Assembly (NCBI GenBank): GCA_900299045.1
Contig: OMIH01000121.1
Coordinates: forward strand, 1-45,125
DNA from: Methylococcaceae bacterium
GTDB taxonomy: Bacteria; Pseudomonadota; Gammaproteobacteria; Methylococcales; Methylomonadaceae
Reading direction: 5' to 3'
DNA: 45,125 nt
Positions 19,867-28,310 of the stretch are shown here, piece by piece. Under the pieces are notes generated by a model. It saw nothing but the letters and a program-made list of their open reading frames with translations, searched no databases and had not been told where the DNA came from. How positions within the stretch are numbered: position 1 is the stretch's first letter; each line of letters starts with the position of its first letter. Made by a program: the position numbers and the translations under genes.

Positions 19867-20880
19867 TTATCCCTTGAGTTGTTGTAGCTGTAGTTGTACA
19901 ACAACCCAAGAACCCGCGATGCCCAGTAAAGATGAAACAAAAATCAATGCAAGCGTTTCAAAAAAACCCATGAATAATAAATGAAAACTACTATTATAGA
20001 GCATGGAAAGTTTTTCAACCGATTGCTTTAGAATCAACATCATAATAGTGACGATAAACCAAGCATTGATACCTGAAAAAAAACCAATCCAAAAACCACT
20101 GTATAAAAATGGACGCTGAACAAAACTGTTAGTAGCGCCAACAAGTTTAGCAATGATAATTTCATCTCGACGCGTATGAAACTCAAGACGAATCGTATTG
20201 CCGGTAATTACTAACACCGCTAAACTTAATAAAATCCCCATCAAAACCATGGCGCATTGAGATACTTCAATCATCGTTTGCAAACGTTTCACCCAATGTA
20301 AATCTAATTGCGCAAAATCCACTTCAGCCGCTTGCTTAAAGTTTTCCACCAATGTTTCAATATTTTGACCTTCCTCTAAAGAATTTTTAGGAATCACTTG
20401 AAGTACAATGGGTAATGGATTTTTTTCTAACGCACGCACAGCGTCGCCAAACCCGCTGAAATCTTCAAATTCTTTGAGTGCTTGCTCTTTAGTAATCACT
20501 TTCACCGCTTGAACACTAGGATCTAACTTAATACCATTAGCAAGGCGATTAGCGCTTGCAAGTGACACTTCATCATGCAAGAAAAGCGAAATTTGATTAC
20601 TACTTTCGAGGTCAACTGTCAGTTGCTTTGTATTCATAATCAGCAAATAAAAACCGCACGCCAGCGAAATAGAAATTGATAACACGATAACCGTGAGTAG
20701 TGCGTTCAACCGTGATGCAACCAATCGTCCCAAACTAGAAAACAATGCTTGAGCATGTTGATCTCGATAAGCAACCATCTTATCGGCAAGTGTTCCACCC
20801 GTTTTTGAGGTTTGTTTCGTGTTTCTTTTTGCCTCAAGAATGCTGTTATGATTATGTCTAGGTTTGTGCTTTTGCTTCAT
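19867..20880 (-). CDS. ftsX: Cell division ABC transporter permease FtsX
   Basis: SLGRLVASRLNALLTVIVLSISISL, extracytoplasmic loop, GNTIRLEFHTRRDEIIIAKLVGATNSFVQRPFLYSG; directly after ftsE. Confidence 0.93.
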   Translation of the reverse strand: MKQKHKPRHNHNSILEAKRNTKQTSKTGGTLADKMVAYRDQHAQALFSSLGRLVASRLNALLTVIVLSISISLACGFYLLIMNTKQLTVDLESSNQISLFLHDEVSLASANRLANGIKLDPSVQAVKVITKEQALKEFEDFSGFGDAVRALEKNPLPIVLQVIPKNSLEEGQNIETLVENFKQAAEVDFAQLDLHWVKRLQTMIEVSQCAMVLMGILLSLAVLVITGNTIRLEFHTRRDEIIIAKLVGATNSFVQRPFLYSGFWIGFFSGINAWFIVTIMMLILKQSVEKLSMLYNSSFHLLFMGFFETLALIFVSSLLGIAGSWVVVQLQLQQLKG

Positions 20881-20939
20881 AATTTTACTGACTCAATGAA
20901 TAACATTTTTTAAATGTGAGAGATGAAAAAATACTGTAT

Positions 20940-21611
20940 TTAGTTCGTCAATTTTCCCCCTGAAACCAAACTGCCATGATCTAGTCTTAATACACGATGA
21001 TTAAGTGTCGAAATGAGTGAAATATCATGCGTTGCAATTAATACCGTCACACCAACGCTTTGAAATTGTTCAAATAAATGCATAATTTCCGCAGACAACT
21101 CTGGGTCTAAATTTCCCGTTGGCTCATCGGCTAAAATAATTAATGGTTTATGTACCACCGCGCGAGCAATACCCACGCGCTGCTGTTCACCACCAGATAA
21201 GGTTAAAGGTAATTTTCTTTCTTTTCCAAGTAACCCAACTTTACTCAATGCAGCACGCACAAGACCATTAATTTCTTTAGACGTATAACCCATAATCACC
21301 AAAGGTAGTGCGACATTATCAAATACGGTGCGATCATTGAGCAATTTATAGTCTTGGAAAATTAACCCCATTTCACGACGTATGTAAGGAATTTGGCTCG
21401 CGCGTATCTGGCTTAAATCTTTTTTGTTAAAAATAATTTTCCCACGATTTCCTCTCTCAATCATAGCGATCAATTTAAACAACGTACTCTTACCTGCCCC
21501 AGAATGCCCTGTTAAGAAAGCAATTTCGCCCTTTGATAAACGAAAGCTCACGTTGCGCAGTACATCACCTACTTCAAGGTAACGCATACTTACACTGTCA
21601 AATTCCAACAT
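20940..21611 (-). CDS. ftsE: Cell division ATP-binding protein FtsE
   Basis: VSMRYLEVGDVLRNVSFRLSKGEIAFLTGHSGAGKSTLFKL, IFQDYKLLNDRTVFDNVALPL, LSGGEQQRVGIARAVV, ILADEPTGNLDPELS. Confidence 0.95.
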   Translation of the reverse strand: MLEFDSVSMRYLEVGDVLRNVSFRLSKGEIAFLTGHSGAGKSTLFKLIAMIERGNRGKIIFNKKDLSQIRASQIPYIRREMGLIFQDYKLLNDRTVFDNVALPLVIMGYTSKEINGLVRAALSKVGLLGKERKLPLTLSGGEQQRVGIARAVVHKPLIILADEPTGNLDPELSAEIMHLFEQFQSVGVTVLIATHDISLISTLNHRVLRLDHGSLVSGGKLTN

Positions 21612-21616
21612 AATGT

Positions 21617-23311
21617 TTAGTCTTTAATAAATAAGGCATTAACAAAGTTTTCTGCATCAAAGTCTTGCAGATCCTCAATACCCTCACCAATACCAATAAA
21701 ACGAATTGGAATGCCAAATTGTTTTGCTAGCGCAAAAATGACACCCCCTTTTGCTGTACCATCCAATTTTGTCAAAGTTAAACCCGTTAATGACACAGCT
21801 TCATTAAACAGTTTGGTTTGTGAGATGGCGTTTTGCCCAGTACCTGCATCGAGTACAAGCAACACTTCATGTGGCGCGGTATCATCTAGTTTCGCCATGA
21901 TACGCTTCACCTTTTTAAGTTCTTCCATCAAATTGGACTTCGTTTGCAATCGACCGGCTGTATCAGCAATTAATACATCGATATTTTTTGCTTGAGCGGA
22001 TTGAATTGCATCATAGATAACAGATGCAGAATCGGCTCCCGTATGCTGCGCCACAACATGAATTTGATTGCGCTCACCCCATGTTTGAAGTTGCTCGACA
22101 GCCGCCGCCCTAAATGTATCACCAGCTGCAAGCATCACGCTGTGTCCTTGTGATTTTAAACGATTCGCCAATTTACCAATTGTTGTGGTTTTACCCGCAC
22201 CATTGACACCAACAACTAAAATAACAAATGGTTTATCTTGTTTTGGAATCGTTAAATGACTATTACAAGGCGTTAAAATATCAAGTAAAGCCTCTTTCAA
22301 AGCACGCTCTAGTATGGCACTATCGTTTAATTCAGCACGACTTAATTGCTCAGATAAACGCGCAATAATTGCCGCACTAGCCTCAACCCCCACATCAGCC
22401 ATCAACAAATTCGCTTCAAGATCCGCTAATAAATTTTCACTACTTGATTTGGATAATATCCTCCCCAATCCATTGCGTGTGCGCTGTAACTGCGATTTTA
22501 AACGTCCATAAAGGGAATCTGTTTCATGAACAACGAATTGGCTAACCGCTGGCGAGTCAGTATCTTCTGTAACCGTCTGTAAATTTGACGTCGGAAAGTC
22601 ATATTTGCTATAAAAATGGATAGCAATCAATGGCAAAATAAGCAATGTTGCCAATACACTATGAACAATAGCCATCCACCAAGGCAAATTAAATTTAATC
22701 GTTAGAATACTCAAACTAATTTGCAAAAATAATAAGCTACTCAGCGATACGCCTGCTTTGCGCATAGTATGAGATGATGCTGACGTTGCTTGAAAAATAA
22801 CACCACTCAACACGATAAAACATACCAATGCCACGACGCGGTGCAACCACGCCAATGTGATTTGCGCATCATAAGCAACGGTACCGCTATAATGATTTTG
22901 CACGCCATAAAATAAGTTTAAAGCACCATCATAATTTAACGCAGGTAACCATGCGCCGTTACATTGAGGAAAACCACGGCAAGCAAGCGCAGCATGATTT
23001 GCCGCTACCCAGTCACCTAAAAAAAGTTGAATTAAAAGTACAAATAAAGCAAGGCTAACAAATAAACGACTTTGCGGATGCTTGACTAAAACAACGCGAT
23101 TATCCAATCGCAAATAAAGTGCAAACAACAAGGCAAAAATTGTGCTACCTAAAAATAATGCACTGGTGACGAAAATGGGCATCGTTTGCGCCATTAATCG
23201 ATGGACAACAGTCAAATCGCCTAAATCGATGGGTGATAAACGAATACCCGTTTCAATAATAAGGGAAACAAAAACGAGAACAGCGCTCAAACCAGCTATT
23301 TTTCTAAACAT
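21617..23311 (-). CDS. ftsY: Fusion protein: N-terminal CtaA/Cox15-like (heme A synthase) membrane domain plus C-terminal FtsY (SRP receptor) NG GTPase
   Basis: One uninterrupted 564-aa ORF. Residues ~1-234: six hydrophobic helices with CtaA C-half signature FLGDWVAANHAALACRGFPQCNGAWLPALNYDGALN...LAWLHRVVALVCF and IVHSVLATLLIL. Residues ~265-564: FtsY NG (SLYGRLKSQLQRTRNGLG, LLMADVGVE, GVNGAGKTTTIGKLA, GDTFRAAAVEQLQ, IADTAGRLQT, LTKLDGTAKGG, GIGEGIEDLQDFD). Confidence 0.93.
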   Translation of the reverse strand: MFRKIAGLSAVLVFVSLIIETGIRLSPIDLGDLTVVHRLMAQTMPIFVTSALFLGSTIFALLFALYLRLDNRVVLVKHPQSRLFVSLALFVLLIQLFLGDWVAANHAALACRGFPQCNGAWLPALNYDGALNLFYGVQNHYSGTVAYDAQITLAWLHRVVALVCFIVLSGVIFQATSASSHTMRKAGVSLSSLLFLQISLSILTIKFNLPWWMAIVHSVLATLLILPLIAIHFYSKYDFPTSNLQTVTEDTDSPAVSQFVVHETDSLYGRLKSQLQRTRNGLGRILSKSSSENLLADLEANLLMADVGVEASAAIIARLSEQLSRAELNDSAILERALKEALLDILTPCNSHLTIPKQDKPFVILVVGVNGAGKTTTIGKLANRLKSQGHSVMLAAGDTFRAAAVEQLQTWGERNQIHVVAQHTGADSASVIYDAIQSAQAKNIDVLIADTAGRLQTKSNLMEELKKVKRIMAKLDDTAPHEVLLVLDAGTGQNAISQTKLFNEAVSLTGLTLTKLDGTAKGGVIFALAKQFGIPIRFIGIGEGIEDLQDFDAENFVNALFIKD

Positions 23312-23317
23312 TTTTTA

Positions 23318-23923
23318 CTAACCAATTTGTGAAATTTTTAAAAGGTGCATCAAATCGCTTTTAGCATCATAAGGATTGAAATCCGGTCCATAGCGCATCA
23401 TTATGTTTCCAAGTGGATCAATAAGCAATAATACACCTTCGGGTATTCCCTCATTATACAACGCATTTAATTTTTCAATAACGCCCTCACTTGGTTTTAA
23501 ACGCAGCAAATCACTGTCTTCTTTCCACCACGTTGCGGCATTCTCTTGAGAAATACCCTTATCCAATACCAATACAGCACGTCTTGTACGGACTAACTCT
23601 TTATTTAACATTAACCGTAATTGTCGACTTTTATGTATAGCATTAAGACAATCTTCAGTGCAATTTGTATGCGCAATCACATTAACAATAAGCCAGTGAG
23701 CAGAAAGTTCTTGAAGATTGCTTTTGGAAAATTCATCAAATCCTTCAAAATCACCTTGCTCGGTGGTGATAATAGGGGTAATTAGTTCACCATGATTCGT
23801 TGGCGCTCGCGTTAATAAATCCGGATGCCTTGCTAAATACCATGCAATACTAAAAGGGATAATTGACATGGCAAAAATACCAATTATCAGTCGTCTATTT
23901 CTTTTTTGTTGTTGGGTGATCAT
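23318..23923 (-). CDS. SCO/thioredoxin-fold-like membrane-anchored protein of the cox cluster (putative cytochrome oxidase assembly)
   Basis: One N-terminal TM, TNHGELITP, HTNCTEDC (CxxxC) and a thioredoxin-like C-terminal (GVLLLIDPLGNIMMRYGPDFNPYDAKSDLMHLLK); lies between surf1 and ctaA-ftsY. Confidence 0.75.
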   Translation of the reverse strand: MITQQQKRNRRLIIGIFAMSIIPFSIAWYLARHPDLLTRAPTNHGELITPIITTEQGDFEGFDEFSKSNLQELSAHWLIVNVIAHTNCTEDCLNAIHKSRQLRLMLNKELVRTRRAVLVLDKGISQENAATWWKEDSDLLRLKPSEGVIEKLNALYNEGIPEGVLLLIDPLGNIMMRYGPDFNPYDAKSDLMHLLKISQIG

Positions 23924-24642
23924 TTTTTTAAAGCCATTTTAATAAACATTACAGTTAACACCAGTGCTAAACCAAACCATTGTAGCGCATAAGCCAAATG
24001 TTTTTCAGGGGGAATGGGAATGACAATGTTCCAATCTCGTTTATATCCATCAGCACTATCAGGACTTAATTCAAGTTGAAAATCCAATAAATCATATCCC
24101 AATTGCTTAGACAAGACGATATTATCGACTACTTGAACAATCGCAGGTTGCGTTTGTGTCGGTTGCGTCGCCCCATCAAGTTTGATTCCAACACGAGGAA
24201 AAGCATTGACACGCCCGGTCAATGTTATTTCACTGTGCTGAGATTGCAAACTAACATCAGGCAACGTTGTACGCGGTTCGATTAACGGAATCCAACCACG
24301 ATTAACTAAAATGGCTTTGTTTGTATTTTTTAATTTAAATGGTGTTAATACAAAATAGCCCACTTTACTGTCTTGAATTTGATTATCGAGTAAAAATTGG
24401 TGTGCTACGTCATACGTTCCTGTAATAGTGGCTTGTTTGTAGCGTATTTGAATAATATTTTCAACTGGTTGAGAATTCATTAAATCAATATGTTGATTGA
24501 TTCGCTGCGCTTGCAGATCTAAGTAAGCTTGCTTTTCATCTGCACGATGAACTTGCCACACCCCAAGACTAAGCAACACCGTAAATATACCTAAATATGC
24601 CAAAGTCCAGCCTAATTTTATATTCATCCAAATTTTCTCCAT
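23920..24642 (-). CDS. SURF1 family cytochrome oxidase biogenesis protein
   Basis: GVWQVHRADEKQAYLDL, AILVNRGWIPL, LTGRVNAFPR, HLAYALQWFGLALVLTVMFIKMAL. Confidence 0.92.
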   Translation of the reverse strand: MEKIWMNIKLGWTLAYLGIFTVLLSLGVWQVHRADEKQAYLDLQAQRINQHIDLMNSQPVENIIQIRYKQATITGTYDVAHQFLLDNQIQDSKVGYFVLTPFKLKNTNKAILVNRGWIPLIEPRTTLPDVSLQSQHSEITLTGRVNAFPRVGIKLDGATQPTQTQPAIVQVVDNIVLSKQLGYDLLDFQLELSPDSADGYKRDWNIVIPIPPEKHLAYALQWFGLALVLTVMFIKMALKK

Positions 24643-24707
24643 TAAATTTGTATTACTGCACCAAAATCATCAAAATACACGTTTCTTTTTACAAAAATAA
24701 AAAACTT

Positions 24708-24977
24708 ATGTTAATTAAAATAGTTGTCATTTTTGCTTTTTTGTTAATTTTGCTCAGTTTAGCTTCTGCATTGTTTAATATCGTCAAACACAAAGACCAA
24801 GCGAATTCGCAGAAGACACTCAATGCGCTAACGTTTCGTATTGGTTTGTCTATTGCATTATTCATTTTTATTTTTATTGCTGTGGCAAACGGTTGGATTG
24901 AACCGCACGGCTTAGGCGCGAAAATTCAATCTTCTAATGCGACGCAGACGACGTTGCCAGCACCAAATTCAAATTAA
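24708..24977 (+). CDS. DUF2909-type twin transmembrane protein
   Basis: MLIKIVVIFAFLLILLSLASALFNIVKHKDQANSQKTLNALTFRIGLSIALFIFIFIAVANGWIEPHG; opposite strand inside the cox cluster. Start 24708 preferred over 24597. Confidence 0.82.
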   Translation: MLIKIVVIFAFLLILLSLASALFNIVKHKDQANSQKTLNALTFRIGLSIALFIFIFIAVANGWIEPHGLGAKIQSSNATQTTLPAPNSN

Positions 24978-24988
24978 CTTGCCTTGAC

Positions 24989-25028
24989 AAAAAAAAAGCG
25001 TGGTCTAAAAACGACCACGCTTTTTTTC
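24989..25028. terminator. Bidirectional Rho-independent terminator between DUF2909 gene and coxC
   Basis: aaaaaaagcgtggtc-taaaaac-gaccacgcttttttt; A- and T-tracts on both sides, convergent genes. Confidence 0.88.
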
Positions 25029-25043
25029 AATTTCATTGTGTGT

Positions 25044-25904
25044 TTACATTAAGTAAACAAAAACAAATAAACCCAACCACACCACATCGACAAAGTGCCA
25101 ATACCATGCAGCCGCTTCAAATGCAAAATGATTTTCAGGCGTAAAATGCCCTTTTGCGCTACGGAACAAAACAACACTTAAAATAATCGCGCCCACACAA
25201 ACGTGGAAACCATGAAAACCAGTTAACATAAAAAAGGTTGAGCCATAAATACCCGATCCTAAAGTCAACCCCATTTCGGTGTAAGCTTCGTGATATTCAA
25301 ATGCTTGACAAAGAACGAACAAAAAGCCTAAACCCACAGTTGCAATAAGACCTTTGATTAACTGATCACGTTTCTTTGCAAGTAAACCATGGTGTGCCCA
25401 AGTACATGTCACACCACTACTAAGCAACAATAATGTGTTAACAAAAGGTAAACCAAATGCACCCATTGGCTCAAAATGTCCACCTACATTACCTGGACCA
25501 TTGGTTGGCCATGTTGCCGTGTAGTTAGACCACAATAGCTTTGTTGCTACTTTAGCGCCTTCTCCACCAAGCCAAGGCACTGACAAATTACGTGTGTACC
25601 ATAATGTACCGAAAAATACGGCAAAGAACATAACCTCAGAAAAGATGAACCACATCATTCCCATACGATATGAAACGCCCACACCATGGTTATACATACC
25701 CGATTCGCTTTCCGTTGCCTGAAGCGTAAACCAACCCGCTACCATGACAATGAAAATTGCAAAACCGAGCATCATCAATGGCGAACCAATTGATGAACCG
25801 TTTAAATAATTCGCAAATCCCGCAAGTGTGGTTAGCAAACCCGCCGTAGCCATAACGGGCCATGTCGCTTTATGCGGAATATAATAAGCGTTATTTGTTG
25901 ACAT
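25044..25904 (-). CDS. coxC: Cytochrome c oxidase subunit III
   Basis: YYIPHKATWPVMATAGL, MMWFIFSEVMFFAVFFGTLWYTR, LTGFHGFHVCVGAIIL, WYWHFVDVVWLGLFVFVYLM. Confidence 0.95.
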   Translation of the reverse strand: MSTNNAYYIPHKATWPVMATAGLLTTLAGFANYLNGSSIGSPLMMLGFAIFIVMVAGWFTLQATESESGMYNHGVGVSYRMGMMWFIFSEVMFFAVFFGTLWYTRNLSVPWLGGEGAKVATKLLWSNYTATWPTNGPGNVGGHFEPMGAFGLPFVNTLLLLSSGVTCTWAHHGLLAKKRDQLIKGLIATVGLGFLFVLCQAFEYHEAYTEMGLTLGSGIYGSTFFMLTGFHGFHVCVGAIILSVVLFRSAKGHFTPENHFAFEAAAWYWHFVDVVWLGLFVFVYLM

Positions 25905-25917
25905 AAACTTCCCCTTG

Positions 25918-26469
25918 TTATTTTTTTATAGCTGTTTGCGTGTTATCAAAAAAAGTGTACGACAATGTAATCGTTTTATATTCATGCGGTAGTGCAGGAT
26001 TTAGCACAAAACGCATTGGCATGACTTTTCTTTCATGCGGTGCAAAAGTCTGCTCAGAAAAACAAAAACACTCGACTTTTTCAAAATAAGTACTTGTTAG
26101 TGCCGGCGAAAAACTTGGAATCGCTCTCGCGACCATTGGCGCTGCTGTTTTATTTTCTGCATAAAAATTAACCGTGTGATACTCACCTGGATGCACTTTT
26201 AACTGCGTCATTTCAGCGCCAAAAATCATGGGCGTAGACTCATTTAACGTGGTCATAAACTCCACATTCACTTCACGCTCTTTATCTATTTCGTAAGCCG
26301 TTTCTGGTATCGCTTTAATCGCATCAGGGCGATCTCGCTCAATCCATTTCCACTCACATAAAACATCATAAAGCGGTACTAACGCATACCCAAAACCAAA
26401 CATAGCAATAGCGACAATGGCTAAATTACGCACTAATCGCTTATTTTTTACCGCAACATCCTCGTTCAT
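25918..26469 (-). CDS. ctaG: Cytochrome c oxidase assembly protein CtaG/Cox11
   Basis: FGYALVPLYDVLCEW, VHPGEYHTVNFYAENKT, AIPSFSPALTSTYFEKVECFCFSEQTFAPHERKVMPMRF. Confidence 0.95.
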   Translation of the reverse strand: MNEDVAVKNKRLVRNLAIVAIAMFGFGYALVPLYDVLCEWKWIERDRPDAIKAIPETAYEIDKEREVNVEFMTTLNESTPMIFGAEMTQLKVHPGEYHTVNFYAENKTAAPMVARAIPSFSPALTSTYFEKVECFCFSEQTFAPHERKVMPMRFVLNPALPHEYKTITLSYTFFDNTQTAIKK

Positions 26470-26564
26470 CGTGACAACGCTTGGATAACAGCCATAACAT
26501 AAATTGTTGTTGCAATCGCAATAAGCACAATTGCCGTTAAAATATTCTTTTGTTTGATGGTCAT
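26466..26564 (-). CDS. 32-aa single-TM small protein between coxA and ctaG (cytochrome oxidase small assembly protein candidate)
   Basis: Not in the ORF track. Minus-strand ATGACCATCAAACAAAAGAATATTTTAACGGCAATT...TCACGATGA encodes MTIKQKNILTAIVLIAIATTIYVMAVIQALSR; its TGA overlaps the ctaG ATG (ATGA). Confidence 0.65.
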   Translation of the reverse strand: MTIKQKNILTAIVLIAIATTIYVMAVIQALSR

Positions 26565-26633
26565 TTGACTACTCGTCAGTTCATCACAAAGGCGTTACGT
26601 TCACAGTAACGCCTCTATACTATAATCTATGAC

Positions 26634-28259
26634 CTAATCGTGATCACAAGGAATCACGGTAGGTGGTGTAGAAAAGGTATGATAAGGAACTGGTGAGGGT
26701 AGTGTCCACTCTAAGCCGTGCTTATGCGCATCTTCCCACACTTCATCAGTTACTTTTTCGCCTGTTCCGCCTTTGATTGTATCAACGACAATATAAAGGA
26801 ATAACAATTGGCTTGCGCCAAAAATAAAACCACCAATACTTGAAATCATATTCCAATCCGAAAACTGAATAGCATAATCAGGAATACGACGTGGCATACC
26901 GGCTAACCCCAAAAAATGCTGAGGGAAAAACAAAATGTTAACGGAAATCGTAGATAACCAAAAATGTAATTGCCCTATTTTTTCGTTGTACATATGTCCA
27001 GTCCATTTAGGCATCCAATAATAGCCTGCTGCCATGAGCATAAAGATAGAGGCAGGAACTAGCGTATAGTGAAAATGCGCAACAATGAAATAACTATCAT
27101 GATATTGAAAATCAGCTGGTGCAATAGACATCATCAAACCGGTAAAACCACCTAATGTAAATAACACAACAAACGCAATTGAAAACAACATAGGTGTTTC
27201 AAAGGTCATAGCGCCTTTCCACATAGTGGCTGTCCAGTTGAAAACTTTCACGCCGGTTGGAATAGCAATCAACATCGTTGCATACATGAAATATAATTCA
27301 CCTGAAATTGGCATCCCAACAGTGAACATGTGATGCGCCCAAACGATAAATGACAAAAATGCAATTGCAGCAGTCGCATAAACCATTGAGCTGTAACCAA
27401 ATAAAGGTTTACGTGCAAACACGGGAATAATTGTTGATGCTACACCAAACGTTGGCAAAATCATAACATAAACTTCAGGGTGACCAAAAAACCAGAAAAT
27501 ATGTTGATAAAGAACGGGATCACCGCCACCTGCTGCATCAAAAAAGCTGGTATGAAAAAATTTATCGGTTAACAACATTGTCACAGCGCCAGCAAAAACG
27601 GGCATAATGGCAATTAACAAGAAACCGGTAATTAACCATGTCCAAACGAACATAGGCATTTTCATCAGTGACATTGAAGGTGCACGCATATTCAAAATAG
27701 TTGCAACAATGTTAATTGCCCCCATAATTGACGAAACACCAAGCAAATGCACAGAGAAAATAGCAAATGGAAGCGCTTTACCTGTTTGCAATACGAGTGG
27801 TGGATAAAGCGTCCAGCCACCAGCCGGTGCCCCGCCTTCCATAAACAACGTCGAAGCAAGCAACAACACACCCGCTACAAGCAACCAAAAGCTCATGTTA
27901 TTCATACGCGGTAACGCCATATCCGGCGCACCGATCATCATTGGAACCATCCAATTAGCCAAGCCAACAAAGGCAGGCATTACCGCACCAAAAACCATCA
28001 CAAGCGCGTGCATGGTGGTCATTGAATTAAAAAATTGTGGATCAACAAACTGCATTCCAGGTTCAAATAATTCAGCACGAATAATCATCGCCATCGTACC
28101 GCCCACAAAAAACATGGCTAATGCGAATAACAAATATAATGTGCCAATATCTTTATGGTTCGTGGTAACTACCCAACGCAACCATCCTTTTTCTGGACCA
28201 TGAGAGTGATCATCATGGTGATGATCGTCATGATCATGTTCAGCTGTGACAGCAGACAT
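26634..28259 (-). CDS. coxA: Cytochrome c oxidase subunit I
   Basis: TTNHKDIGTLYLLFA, MTTMHALVMVF, FWFFGHPEVYVMILP, WAHHMFTVGM, DSYFIVAHFHY, GMPRRIPDY. Confidence 0.97.
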   Translation of the reverse strand: MSAVTAEHDHDDHHHDDHSHGPEKGWLRWVVTTNHKDIGTLYLLFALAMFFVGGTMAMIIRAELFEPGMQFVDPQFFNSMTTMHALVMVFGAVMPAFVGLANWMVPMMIGAPDMALPRMNNMSFWLLVAGVLLLASTLFMEGGAPAGGWTLYPPLVLQTGKALPFAIFSVHLLGVSSIMGAINIVATILNMRAPSMSLMKMPMFVWTWLITGFLLIAIMPVFAGAVTMLLTDKFFHTSFFDAAGGGDPVLYQHIFWFFGHPEVYVMILPTFGVASTIIPVFARKPLFGYSSMVYATAAIAFLSFIVWAHHMFTVGMPISGELYFMYATMLIAIPTGVKVFNWTATMWKGAMTFETPMLFSIAFVVLFTLGGFTGLMMSIAPADFQYHDSYFIVAHFHYTLVPASIFMLMAAGYYWMPKWTGHMYNEKIGQLHFWLSTISVNILFFPQHFLGLAGMPRRIPDYAIQFSDWNMISSIGGFIFGASQLLFLYIVVDTIKGGTGEKVTDEVWEDAHKHGLEWTLPSPVPYHTFSTPPTVIPCDHD

Positions 28260-28310
28260 ACTTTAATACCTCAATAAACAGTTAAAAAATAGCCCGATAA
28301 GCAATGATTA

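Noticed and set aside
26634-28259. His/Asp-rich N-terminus of CoxA (EHDHDDHHHDDHSHGPEKG)
   Set aside because: Striking, but similar His-rich N-termini occur in other proteobacterial CoxA proteins; not treated as novel.
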